Part shown: positions 6,910-13,501 of the stretch, piece by piece
Layout: each line of letters starts with the position of its first letter
Numbering within the stretch: position 1 is the stretch's first letter
Assembly: GCF_003464165.1 (NCBI RefSeq)
Contig: NZ_QSEK01000035.1
Location: forward strand, 1 to 26,938
Source of the DNA: Eubacterium sp. AM49-13BH
GTDB lineage: Bacteria; Bacillota; Clostridia; Lachnospirales; Lachnospiraceae
Length of the DNA stretch: 26,938 bases
Reading direction: 5' to 3'
Made by a program: the position numbers and the translations under genes
Notes under the pieces: model-generated
What the model saw: the letters and a program-made list of their open reading frames with translations, nothing else
What the model was told of the DNA's origin: nothing
The model's database searches: none

Positions 6910-7020
6910 TCTAAACGAAAATTAAACTGATGATGGTGGGAGAGATTTATTTATCGCCATTTGAAATCGAGAAGTTCTTGTTTGAAAAATAGAGAAATTG
7001 TAAAATTGAAGAAAAAAGAA

Positions 7021-7058
7021 ATGCACAGTTCTTAGCTTATCGGGAGCTGTGCATTTTT
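7021..7058. terminator. Bidirectional terminator between the radical SAM cassette and the cupin gene
   Basis: ATGCACAGTTC (7021-7031) pairs with GAGCTGTGCAT (7044-7054), 11 bp with one G-T pair. TTTTT follows on the plus strand and an A-rich run (gaaaaaagaa) precedes it, giving a T-rich tail on the minus strand. It can end both converging transcripts. The 110 bases between radical SAM B and this hairpin hold only a 21-codon frame without a ribosome-binding site. Confidence 0.8.
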
Positions 7059-7076
7059 GTAAATAAATACTTTTAA

Positions 7077-7430
7077 TTAGCCGATTACGGCGTCCTCTGC
7101 TGTAAAATGTTCCAGAGAATTTTCTTTTACCTGAATGCAGATATAAGTAATTCCGGAAATATCGGATGCAAAAAACTGACGCTTTGCAGCAGGTGCGATT
7201 TTTAACCAGTCTCCAGTAGAAAGACTGATTTCTTCTCCATCAATTATGGCTTTGCCGTTACCTGAAAGAATTCCATAGATTTCTTCATTTTCTTTATGAG
7301 AATGAACAAATGGGACCTTTGCTCCTGCAGGTAGTTCGTTTAAACTGATTTCTGCACCTGTTAAAGACAACTTTTCATGCAGTTCAATTCGGTTTTCCTT
7401 TCCAATAGTTGTTTTTGTGTAATTTGTCAT
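7077..7430 (-). CDS. Cupin domain protein
   Basis: A 117-residue single-domain cupin. PFVHSHKENEEIYGILSG (about residues 40-57) is cupin motif 1 with H-x-H, E and G; motif 2 is weaker (GDWLKIAPAAKRQFFAS, lacking the usual H, with a lysine-arginine instead). Small cupins of this kind bind metals or small ligands; the role is unknown. The start is the ATG at 7428-7430, with GGAGG just upstream (near 7440 on the complement). The frame stays open upstream to 7688, but that extension runs antisense through the HxlR gene and has no start signal. It is divergent from hxlR and may be its target. Confidence 0.85.
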   Translation of the reverse strand: MTNYTKTTIGKENRIELHEKLSLTGAEISLNELPAGAKVPFVHSHKENEEIYGILSGNGKAIIDGEEISLSTGDWLKIAPAAKRQFFASDISGITYICIQVKENSLEHFTAEDAVIG

Positions 7431-7562
7431 AATAATACCTCCATAGTTGATTTGTAGTTTCTGGTTGCTTGGTATTAGTATAATGTGAGACACATACAAA
7501 AACAAGTACGCACCTTTTTGTAACTGTACACTCAAAATTGAATGTGTTACAATAGACTCGGA
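7431..7562. promoter_or_regulatory. Divergent promoter region, cupin (-) and HxlR regulator (+)
   Basis: For the plus strand, TGTACA (7525-7530), 17 bp, TACAAT (7548-7553) precedes the HxlR gene. For the minus strand, TTGTTT, 17 bp, TATACT can be read on the complement between about 7505 and 7476. Between them lie TACAAAAA (7495-7502) with its complement TTTTTGTA (7515-7522) and two GTAC tetramers (7506-7509, 7526-7529) exactly 20 bp apart. Such spacing on one DNA face would suit two regulator half-sites. The promoters are reasonable; the operator is a guess. Confidence 0.5.
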
Positions 7563-7572
7563 GGTGAGAATT

Positions 7573-7905
7573 ATGCGAGCAAAAGAAGAATTACCGGAAT
7601 GCCCAGTTGCAACAGCGGTATCTCTCATCGGAGGGAAATGGAAACTGCTGATTTTGCGTAACTTGAAAGAGCGCCCATGGAGATTCAATGAGCTACAACG
7701 AAGTATAGATGGTATTTCACAAAAGGTTTTGACAGATAGTTTAAGACAAATGATGAGTGATGGACTGGCATATCGCCACGATTACCATGAGCAGCCACCG
7801 AGAGTCGAATACGGATTAACGGAACTCGGAACAAAAATGCTTCCAATTGTTAATTCACTTGCTGACTTTGGTAACTACTATAAATCACTTATTGAACAGA
7901 ATTAA
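7573..7905 (+). CDS. HxlR family winged-helix regulator
   Basis: A 110-residue HxlR/DUF24 regulator. The family signature CPVATAVSLIGGKWKLLIL starts at Cys10, the position used as a redox or electrophile sensor in several relatives (YodB, HypR types). It is followed by RFNELQRSIDGISQKVLTDSL, the HTH, and the wing YHEQPPRVEYGLTELG. The dimer helix at the C-terminus (LADFGNYYKSL) is complete. ATG 7573 is preceded by GGAGGTG; a GTG at 7564 lies inside that ribosome-binding site. It is divergent from the cupin gene, so it may control the cupin gene and itself through the shared intergenic region. Confidence 0.92.
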   Translation: MRAKEELPECPVATAVSLIGGKWKLLILRNLKERPWRFNELQRSIDGISQKVLTDSLRQMMSDGLAYRHDYHEQPPRVEYGLTELGTKMLPIVNSLADFGNYYKSLIEQN

Positions 7906-7958
7906 GTACGTTAGTATTTGAAAAGCTCGAACAATCGGAAGTTGTGGAGGATATTAAA

Positions 7959-8582
7959 ATGGCGCAGATAATATGGGATGGCAATAAAAACTGGGAAAAC
8001 GTTTGGGACGGTAAGCAGCCGTGGGACAGAGAGATTGAAGAAAAAAGCATTCCTGAAAATGCAGTTCTAATTGACAGACCAGATGACATAATTAAAGCAT
8101 CAATTCCATACATGATTATCCCTTGTATTGTATGTTTTGTTGCAATTTTTACAAAAAAGGCGCAATCAGATGAATTTATATTTAATTTATGGTTTATGCC
8201 GCTGTCATTTATTATTGGCTTTTTTGTTGCGATGCCGTTACATGAATTTCTTCATGCTATAAGTTATCCAAAGGGGGCAAAAGTTTATATAGGAGTATCT
8301 CTAAAACAGTTGAGAGCATATGCTGCATCCTCCGCAGCACTTAGCAGAGGACGATATATAATGATGTCATTGGAACCTTTGATTCCGGGGATAATCTTTC
8401 TTGCTGTTTTCGTGGTCTGCCCGATTTCAATGAAGTGGTTGATGACAATATGTGTAGTTCCTTCGTTTATGGGACTAATTTCTCCAGCACCCGATTATAT
8501 GGATGTTTTAATCATATTGCGAAAGGTGCCGAAGGGGGCAATGATTCAGGCAACAGAAAATGGATTGGTTTGGTATCTCTAA
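7959..8582 (+). CDS. HExxH membrane protein, putative zinc metalloprotease (DUF3267-like)
   Basis: A 207-residue protein with about four membrane segments: roughly residues 47-62 (YMIIPCIVCFVAIF), 72-90 (LWFMPLSFIIGFFVA), 132-150 (LIPGIIFLAVFVVC) and 154-170. HEFLH (MPLHEFLHAISYP, near residues 92-104) is an HExxH zinc-binding motif next to the second membrane segment, as in DUF3267 and site-2-protease-like proteins. A later acidic PDYMD near residue 178 could supply another ligand. No substrate is indicated. ATG 7959 lies 8 bases after GTGGAGG. The N-terminal 40 residues are soluble, tryptophan-rich (IIWDGNKNWENVWDGKQPWD) and unfamiliar. Confidence 0.78.
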   Translation: MAQIIWDGNKNWENVWDGKQPWDREIEEKSIPENAVLIDRPDDIIKASIPYMIIPCIVCFVAIFTKKAQSDEFIFNLWFMPLSFIIGFFVAMPLHEFLHAISYPKGAKVYIGVSLKQLRAYAASSAALSRGRYIMMSLEPLIPGIIFLAVFVVCPISMKWLMTICVVPSFMGLISPAPDYMDVLIILRKVPKGAMIQATENGLVWYL

Positions 8583-8615
8583 TATGACAGATTCCAATTT
8601 GACGGAGTAATGGAT

Positions 8616-9059
8616 ATGAAAATACGAGAAGTGAATGAGAATAAAAAGCAGTTTATATCATTATTGCTATTAGCTGATGAGCAGGAAAATATGGTTGATC
8701 GCTATCTTGAAAAAGGTACTATGTATGCACTTGAAGATGGTAATGTAAAAGCTGAATGTGTTGTCACCGATGAAGGTAATGAAATACTTGAAATCAAGAA
8801 TATCGCAGTTGATCCGGAAAATCAGGGAAAGGGCTATGGCAAAGCATTAATTGACTTCCTTGCAAGTAAATATGCAGATGAATATTCTATTTTGCAAGTT
8901 GGAACAGGTGACAGCCCGTTGACCGTACCGTTTTATGAAAAATGCGGATTTGTCCGTTCGCACAATATTCCGAATTTCTTTACGGACAATTATGACCACC
9001 CAATTTATGAGTGTGGTGTACAGTTAATAGATATGGTATATTTGCAAAGATGTTTATAA
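8616..9059 (+). CDS. GNAT family N-acetyltransferase
   Basis: About 147 residues forming a GNAT domain. EIKNIAVDPENQGKGYGKALIDFLA is spread over the beta4 strand and motif A (the acetyl-CoA loop is Q-G-K-G-Y-G), and the C-terminal PFYEKCGFV is motif B with its tyrosine. The acceptor is unknown. Two ATGs are in frame, at 8610 and 8616; GGAG at 8603-8606 gives a normal spacing only for 8616. A terminator-like hairpin follows downstream at 9130-9172. It starts 33 bases after the HExxH gene and may be co-transcribed with it. Confidence 0.86.
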   Translation: MKIREVNENKKQFISLLLLADEQENMVDRYLEKGTMYALEDGNVKAECVVTDEGNEILEIKNIAVDPENQGKGYGKALIDFLASKYADEYSILQVGTGDSPLTVPFYEKCGFVRSHNIPNFFTDNYDHPIYECGVQLIDMVYLQRCL

Positions 9060-9129
9060 CTTCCAGTTTAAGAAGTTTATGGGGACTGTCCCAAAGGTGA
9101 CATCATATTAAATTAAGAAGAAAAACAGT

Positions 9130-9172
9130 AAGAAGGGACAGAGAGTAAATATGAGCTTTCTGTCTTTCTTTT
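9130..9172 (+). terminator. Probable terminator after the acetyltransferase gene
   Basis: AAGAAGGGACAGAGAG (9130-9145) pairs with CTTTCTGTCTTTCTT (9156-9170), about 15 pairs with two G-T pairs and one bulged G, followed by TT. It sits in the gene-free stretch 9060-9368, which otherwise holds the palindrome GGGACTGTCCC (9082-9092) and, near its right end, the promoter of the methyltransferase gene. Confidence 0.5.
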
Positions 9173-9297
9173 GCCTTGCATATCAATAATTGATCCAGTA
9201 GACCAATTTTGATTCGTGTGGAATTATGTTTTGTTCAGTTGCATCTGGCTCAGTTGAGACCGGACAAAATGATTGAGGACAGACACGTCAATTTGAA

Positions 9298-9326
9298 TTG
9301 TTTATTTTCATAAAATGTGTTACAAT
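9298..9326 (+). promoter_or_regulatory. Promoter of the methyltransferase gene
   Basis: TTGTTT (9298-9303), a 17-bp spacer and TACAAT (9321-9326). The context AATGTGTTACAAT is the same as in the HxlR promoter (7541-7553), which may be chance or a shared ancestry of the two promoter regions. Confidence 0.6.
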
Positions 9327-9368
9327 CAAGTTAGCTGAAACTAATTGTATTGCAAAAAAGGTAAATGT

Positions 9369-10172
9369 ATGAGTGAAAGAATAAAACCTACTATCAGTGG
9401 CAGTGCTGAGACAATGCTCCAGAGCTTTTATGCCAGAGCCCAATATTCCAAAAGTAAACATAATAAATTCTATGATGCAAAGGCGGTAGAATTAGTCGAC
9501 AAAATTGATTATGATTTTTCTACAGCGGCTAGGGATTCTACTATGGGGAAAGGGGTAATTGCCAGAACGGTAGTTTTTGATGAATTAGTAAAGAATTTTA
9601 TAGAGAAAAATCCTTATTGTACGGTGGTCAATATTGCCTGTGGTCTGGATACGAGATTTTATCGCATGGATAATGGTAAAATCACCTGGTACAATCTGGA
9701 CCTGCCAGAAACGATAGCAATCCGCAATCAGATTTTCGAGGAATCAGGACGTGTTTCTACGATAGGAATTTCTGCACTTGACCCTGCATGGTCAAAAGAA
9801 GTAAAAGTGAGGGGGAAAATGCTTTTTATCATTGAAGGATTATCAATGTATCTGACAGCAGAAGAAAACGGTAATATATTAAAAATAATAAAGGACAACT
9901 TTGATAATGCCTGTATTCTTATGGAGTGTCTGGCAAAGGCATGGGTAAAGAAAGAAGGAATAGAAAAATCCATACAGCAAACAGGCTCAAAATTTGTTTT
10001 CGGGGCAGATCATTTTGAAGAACTTGGGAATATGACAGAGGGATATCACAAAATAAAAGACGATAATATTCTTCGCGGCATGGAGTTATTTTCACTTGCA
10101 TATAGACTTTTTGCGTTATTACCGATTGCAAAAAAGGTTACGCAGAAGATTCTGATATTTGAAAAGGACTAA
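9369..10172 (+). CDS. Class I SAM-dependent methyltransferase (LCMT / TcmP-type)
   Basis: A 267-residue methyltransferase of the leucine carboxyl methyltransferase-like family (Pfam LCM), which includes polyketide O-methyltransferases such as TcmP. VVNIACGLDTRFYRMD (about residues 86-101) is the SAM-binding motif I with its family-specific GLDTR, ITWYNLDLPETI holds the acidic residue of motif II, and MLFIIEGLSMYLTAEE (about 153-168) is the conserved E-G-x-x-M-Y-L segment. The methyl acceptor is unknown; there are no biosynthetic genes beside it. ATG 9369 follows AAAGG by 7 bases; an upstream TTG at 9345 has no ribosome-binding site. It has its own promoter. Confidence 0.88.
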   Translation: MSERIKPTISGSAETMLQSFYARAQYSKSKHNKFYDAKAVELVDKIDYDFSTAARDSTMGKGVIARTVVFDELVKNFIEKNPYCTVVNIACGLDTRFYRMDNGKITWYNLDLPETIAIRNQIFEESGRVSTIGISALDPAWSKEVKVRGKMLFIIEGLSMYLTAEENGNILKIIKDNFDNACILMECLAKAWVKKEGIEKSIQQTGSKFVFGADHFEELGNMTEGYHKIKDDNILRGMELFSLAYRLFALLPIAKKVTQKILIFEKD

Positions 10173-10264
10173 CTTTTGTTGGAGATGGCAATGAAGGAAT
10201 GTTTGCATTCGAGAAGCAAATGCGTGTGTGAAATTCCAGTTTGCCGAATAAAGGAGCAGTACTT

Positions 10265-10405
10265 ATGAAAAAATTCTTTTTGCCAGTATACACTATAGTG
10301 GTATTTTCAATCGTTATTTGGTTTGCTTTATATGGAGAACATCGTGATCCGAGGTTTTATGTCTCTATTTTGATACTTGCAATCATTGGGAAATTTATTG
10401 CTTAA
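10265..10405 (+). CDS. Small two-helix membrane protein, 46 residues
   Basis: ATG 10265 is preceded by AAAGGAG (10250-10256) with an 8-base spacing. The product begins MKKFFLPVYTIVVFSIVIWF, then ALYGEHRDPR, then FYVSILILAIIGKFIA. It predicts two membrane helices (about residues 4-22 and 31-45) joined by a short charged loop. I know no family for it. The strong ribosome-binding site, lysine-rich start and hydrophobic layout make it a credible real gene despite its size. It lies 92 bases after the methyltransferase gene and could share its transcript. Confidence 0.6.
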   Translation: MKKFFLPVYTIVVFSIVIWFALYGEHRDPRFYVSILILAIIGKFIA

Positions 10406-10486
10406 CACATAGCTGAAGAAAAATAGTAACAGATGTAGAATTGCCAGAAAATTTGGCATAGGTGATTAATAATAATGAGGCGGCAT

Positions 10487-11004
10487 ATGTATCTTATATC
10501 AGCATATTTTGATGAACATGTAACAAAGGGATTGCAAAGGTTAATTGATAATATTGCAAAAGAAACAGGTAATACTTATATGATTGAGAATAATGTTCCT
10601 CCGCATCTGACAATTTCAAGCTTCGAAACAAGAAAACCTGATAATCTTAAGGAAGAATTCATGAAGCTTAATAAAATAGGTGCAGGAGAGATAAATATAT
10701 TTTCAATCGGGCAGTTTCTGCCGTATGTTATGTATGCTACACCTGTCTGGACGAATATTTAATGCATCTTTCCAATGAGGTGTATGATATATTTTCTGTA
10801 AGAGAAGATGTAACAATTAATCGTTGTTACAAACCATATAACTGGTTTCCACACATAACATTGGGAAAGAAACTTGAAAAAGAACAGATGATAATGGCAA
10901 TGAGAGTATTACAGACACATTTTGTTCCAATAAAAGGGAAAATAGTAAGGGTTGGATTGTCACAGACTAATCCACATAAGGATATTATACAATTTAATAT
11001 ATGA
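10487..11004 (+). pseudogene. 2H phosphoesterase (LigT / 2'-5' RNA ligase-like), split by a one-base frameshift
   Basis: The first half (from ATG 10487, after GAGG at 10477-10480; an ATG at 10475 is also in frame) starts MYLISAYFDEHVTKGLQ and carries PPHLTISSFE, the first H-x-T. It stops at TAA 10760-10762. The second half starts at ATG 10762, overlapping that stop as TAATG, and carries WFPHITLGKKLEKEQM, the second H-x-T. Both histidine motifs are needed for 2H phosphoesterase activity. Adding one T at about 10757-10760 joins the halves (WTNILMHLSNEVYDIF) to about 173 residues, the normal family length. Either this is a sequence error, a real break, or a gene now made as two lobes through TAATG re-initiation. 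Confidence 0.7.
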
Positions 11005-11090
11005 TAGTGTAACCGGGGGAGGGAGAATGGATTTTAGTTGATACTGAAGATGAGATGGTGGCTATTTTTTTACAACAGAGGATATATTTT

Positions 11091-11834
11091 ATGCAACAAC
11101 AGAAATTATTAAGTCTTATAAGACAGGCAATAGAAGATTACAACATGATAGAGGAAGGCGATAAGATTGCCGTTGGAGTATCAGGTGGCAAGGATTCGCT
11201 TGCATTGCTGCATGCAATGAAGATACTTAACAGATTTTATCCGAAGAAGTTTGAACTATATGCAATCACCTGTAATGTTGGCTTTGAGGGAATGGATTTT
11301 ACAGGAGTGAGGCAGTTCTGTGAGAGTTTAAATGTGCCATATGAACAGGTTGATACAGAGATTGCGACGATTGTCTTTGAGGATAATAAAGATGAAAGAC
11401 CATGTTCACTGTGTGCGAAGCTTAGAAAAGGCGCAATGTATAAGAGGCTTGGAGAACTTGGAATTAATAAAATTGCATATGCACATAATAAGGACGATTT
11501 TATAGAAACAGCATTGATGTCTCTTATATATGAAGGGCGGTTTTACGCATTTCCACCAGTTACATATCTGCCAGAGGCAGGGGTTACGGTTATACGGCCA
11601 ATGATGTATGTGCCGGAAAAGGGTGCGACTAACTTCGTAGTTAATCAGGGAATCAGGGTCGTTAAGAATACCTGTCCAGTTGATGGTTCGACTAAGAGGG
11701 AATATGCTAAGCGGCTTATGGAGCAGATTAATAGAGACAATCCGGGAGCTAAAGACAGAATTATGCATGCAATTGTGAACGGAAGATTTGAGGACTGGCC
11801 AGAAGTTTATAAAATTTGGAGAAATAACTGTTGA
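11091..11834 (+). CDS. TtcA-like tRNA 2-thiocytidine synthetase family protein
   Basis: A 247-residue PP-loop ATPase. SGGKDS at residues 31-36 is the ATP-binding loop; CSLC gives Cys105 and Cys108, and NTCP gives Cys195. In TtcA, the CxxC and a further cysteine hold an iron-sulfur cluster and the enzyme thiolates cytidine 32 of some tRNAs. The protein is shorter than E. coli TtcA (about 311 residues), lacking part of the C-terminal extension, so the exact tRNA target is not certain. ATG 11091 has GAGG 9 bases upstream. The frame is open further upstream (ATG 11055) but that start lacks a site. A stronger GGGGGAGGGAG lies at 11015-11025 and serves only a four-codon frame. Confidence 0.82.
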   Translation: MQQQKLLSLIRQAIEDYNMIEEGDKIAVGVSGGKDSLALLHAMKILNRFYPKKFELYAITCNVGFEGMDFTGVRQFCESLNVPYEQVDTEIATIVFEDNKDERPCSLCAKLRKGAMYKRLGELGINKIAYAHNKDDFIETALMSLIYEGRFYAFPPVTYLPEAGVTVIRPMMYVPEKGATNFVVNQGIRVVKNTCPVDGSTKREYAKRLMEQINRDNPGAKDRIMHAIVNGRFEDWPEVYKIWRNNC

Positions 11835-11891
11835 TACAACACCAATCAGATAATAAAATAACATTAAATACATTTACAAGGAGATACGAAC

Positions 11892-12707
11892 ATGAGAAGA
11901 TTTTATGAAGGCAATGATAACAATGGTTATCAGGAAGTTGTAGATAAAGAAGCTGGCTTGGAGTTAATAGGTTTTGATTTGATAAGATTTGAGACGGGTG
12001 AAAATGCGGTTTATGAATCGGGTGAATATGAAATAGGACTTGTTATTTTACAGGGAACATGCAGTGTTAAGGTTGATGATGACACATTTGACAAGCTTGG
12101 CACAAGAAGAAGTGTATTTGATGGCAAGCCAACAACTGTTTATGTTCCAAGAGATTCTAAGTATGAAGTTACAGCAACCGGAAGCATGATGCTTGAAATC
12201 GGTGTGTGCAAGGTTAAAGCAAGAAAGAAATATGAAGCATTTGTAATAGATGCAAATGATGTTACAACTGAACACAGAGGCAAGCTTAACTGGCAGAGAG
12301 ATGTTAATGACATTATTACTTCAAAATATGAGGGAAAGGTTGACAGAATTGTGCTTGGTGAGACTTACAGCATGCCGGGACAGTGGTCAAGCTATCCATC
12401 ACATAAGCATGATACAGACAATCTTCCATTTGAGGTAAATATGGAAGAAATCTATCATTTTAAGGTGAATCCGGGTCAGGGCTTTGGAATTCAGGTAATG
12501 TACAGTGACGATATGTCATTAAGAGAGAGTTACATAATAAAGAATGGTGACAGCGTTGCAATTAAGAATGGCTATCACCCGGTAGCAGCAGCACCGGGAT
12601 ATCAGGTATATTATCTCTGGGTAATGGCAGGTGCTGATACAAGACAGCTTACTCCTTGTGATGATCCTAACCATGCATGGGTAAAGGCTGTTGAGAAGAT
12701 GGTGTAA
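11892..12707 (+). CDS. iolB: 5-deoxy-glucuronate isomerase (IolB)
   Basis: A 271-residue bicupin protein, the normal IolB length. The C-terminal cupin carries YPSHKHDTDN (H-x-H) and, about ten residues later, MEEIYHFKV (E and H), the metal-binding set of IolB; the C-terminal NHAW is also typical. IolB converts 5-deoxy-glucuronate to 5-dehydro-2-deoxy-gluconate in myo-inositol breakdown. ATG 11892 follows AAGGAG by 8 bases. No other iol gene (iolA, C, D, E, G) occurs within the window, and the next gene is a YhcH-family protein, so the pathway may be encoded elsewhere or the protein may act on another sugar acid. It lies 57 bases after the ttcA-like gene. Confidence 0.88.
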   Translation: MRRFYEGNDNNGYQEVVDKEAGLELIGFDLIRFETGENAVYESGEYEIGLVILQGTCSVKVDDDTFDKLGTRRSVFDGKPTTVYVPRDSKYEVTATGSMMLEIGVCKVKARKKYEAFVIDANDVTTEHRGKLNWQRDVNDIITSKYEGKVDRIVLGETYSMPGQWSSYPSHKHDTDNLPFEVNMEEIYHFKVNPGQGFGIQVMYSDDMSLRESYIIKNGDSVAIKNGYHPVAAAPGYQVYYLWVMAGADTRQLTPCDDPNHAWVKAVEKMV

Positions 12708-12765
12708 TGTATTTGGCACAAAATATATTATATGCAGATTTAAGTATTAAATATTAAGAAAGCTA

Positions 12766-12793
12766 TTGAAACTTTTTCAGATAATGATATATT
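12766..12793 (+). promoter_or_regulatory. Candidate promoter upstream of the YhcH-family gene
   Basis: TTGAAA (12766-12771), 16 bp, TATATT (12788-12793) in the 125-base gap after iolB. The gap is very AT-rich, so a chance match is possible. Confidence 0.4.
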
Positions 12794-12832
12794 TAATATA
12801 TAAAATTTTAAAAGATTCGAGGTAAAATAATA

Positions 12833-13297
12833 ATGATTTACGCATCACTTAATGCAAAAAAAGGTAACTACCAGTACCCAGCAGCTATTAACACTGCACT
12901 TGAATTTCTTGCAAAGCCAGAGACAGCTGAGCTTCCAGTAGGAAGATATGAACTTGATGGAGATAACATTTTTGTTCTTATTCAGGATCAGACAACTGCA
13001 CCAGTTGAGAATAAGCGTGCAGAAAGTCACAGAAATTATATTGATATTCAGTATCTTTTCACAGGAAAAGAAGTTCAGGGATATGCACCACTTCTTCCAG
13101 GCGTTACAGGTGAAGAGCCAGCTGGTAAAGACAATATCTTTTATGAGACAGTAGAGAATGAGCAGTTCGTTACATTACATCCTGGTGAATTTACAGTATA
13201 CTTTACTAATGATATCCACCGCCCTAATTGTACAATGGATGAGCCTGTTAATATCCATAAGGCAGTTGTTAAGATTAAGGAAAGTCTTATTAAGTAA
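12833..13297 (+). CDS. YhcH/YjgK/YiaL family protein
   Basis: A 154-residue cupin-like (DUF386) protein. Recognisable parts are NTALEFLA (helix), ELDGDNIFVLIQDQTT, the central ESHRNYIDIQYLFTGKE (about residues 64-80, with the conserved E-x-H and D), and the C-terminal PGEFTVYFTNDIHRP (with D and H) followed by HKAVVKI. Family members are small sugar-binding or isomerase-like proteins, often near sialic acid or beta-galactosidase genes. Neighbouring iolB suggests some link with sugar-acid metabolism (inference). The start is ATG 12833 behind GAGG. A strong terminator follows at 13341-13390. Confidence 0.88.
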   Translation: MIYASLNAKKGNYQYPAAINTALEFLAKPETAELPVGRYELDGDNIFVLIQDQTTAPVENKRAESHRNYIDIQYLFTGKEVQGYAPLLPGVTGEEPAGKDNIFYETVENEQFVTLHPGEFTVYFTNDIHRPNCTMDEPVNIHKAVVKIKESLIK

Positions 13298-13340
13298 TTG
13301 GAATAGTTGACTTGTTGATACAATATAATATTTAAAACAG

Positions 13341-13390
13341 AAGCACCAGAAGAAGCGAATGCAACATATCGTATTCTTCTGGTGCTTTTT
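13341..13390 (+). terminator. Intrinsic terminator after the YhcH-family gene
   Basis: AAGCACCAGAAGAA (13341-13354) pairs perfectly over 14 bp with its complement at 13374-13387, followed by TTT (T5 at 13386-13390). Confidence 0.9.
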
Positions 13391-13423
13391 GTATTATTAA
13401 AAGACAGAATAAATGGAAAAATG

Positions 13424-13452
13424 TTGCTATTAGTTACATATGTTTGTATAAT
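13424..13452 (+). promoter_or_regulatory. Promoter of the SLC13-type permease gene
   Basis: TTGCTA (13424-13429), exactly 17 bp, then a perfect TATAAT (13447-13452) preceded by TG-rich sequence. The leader would be about 40 bases. This is one of the best promoter matches in the window. Confidence 0.75.
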
Positions 13453-13501
13453 ACAGTTAAAGGTTTGTTATTAATTTAACATGTGATGGGGGTTATTTAA
13501 T

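Noticed and set aside
6931..6993. Short frame after radical SAM B as a peptide substrate of the pair
   Set aside because: It starts ATGATGGTGGG without a ribosome-binding site upstream, has no cysteine-rich or repeat core, and I cannot show conservation. Tempting, but unsupported.
7431..7688. N-terminal extension of the cupin protein upstream of 7430
   Set aside because: The open frame continues but runs antisense through the HxlR gene, lacks a ribosome-binding site and gives no cupin-like sequence; the start at 7430 has GGAGG.
9060..9368. An insertion element or gene in the 300-base gap
   Set aside because: Only a short palindrome (GGGACTGTCCC), a terminator-like hairpin and the methyltransferase promoter are present. 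No terminal inverted repeats, target duplication or coding frame with a start signal was seen.
11406..11873. A 155-codon minus-strand frame over the ttcA-like gene
   Set aside because: Antisense to a gene with complete PP-loop and cysteine motifs; composition is that of a shadow frame (rich in Cys, Phe, Ser, His).
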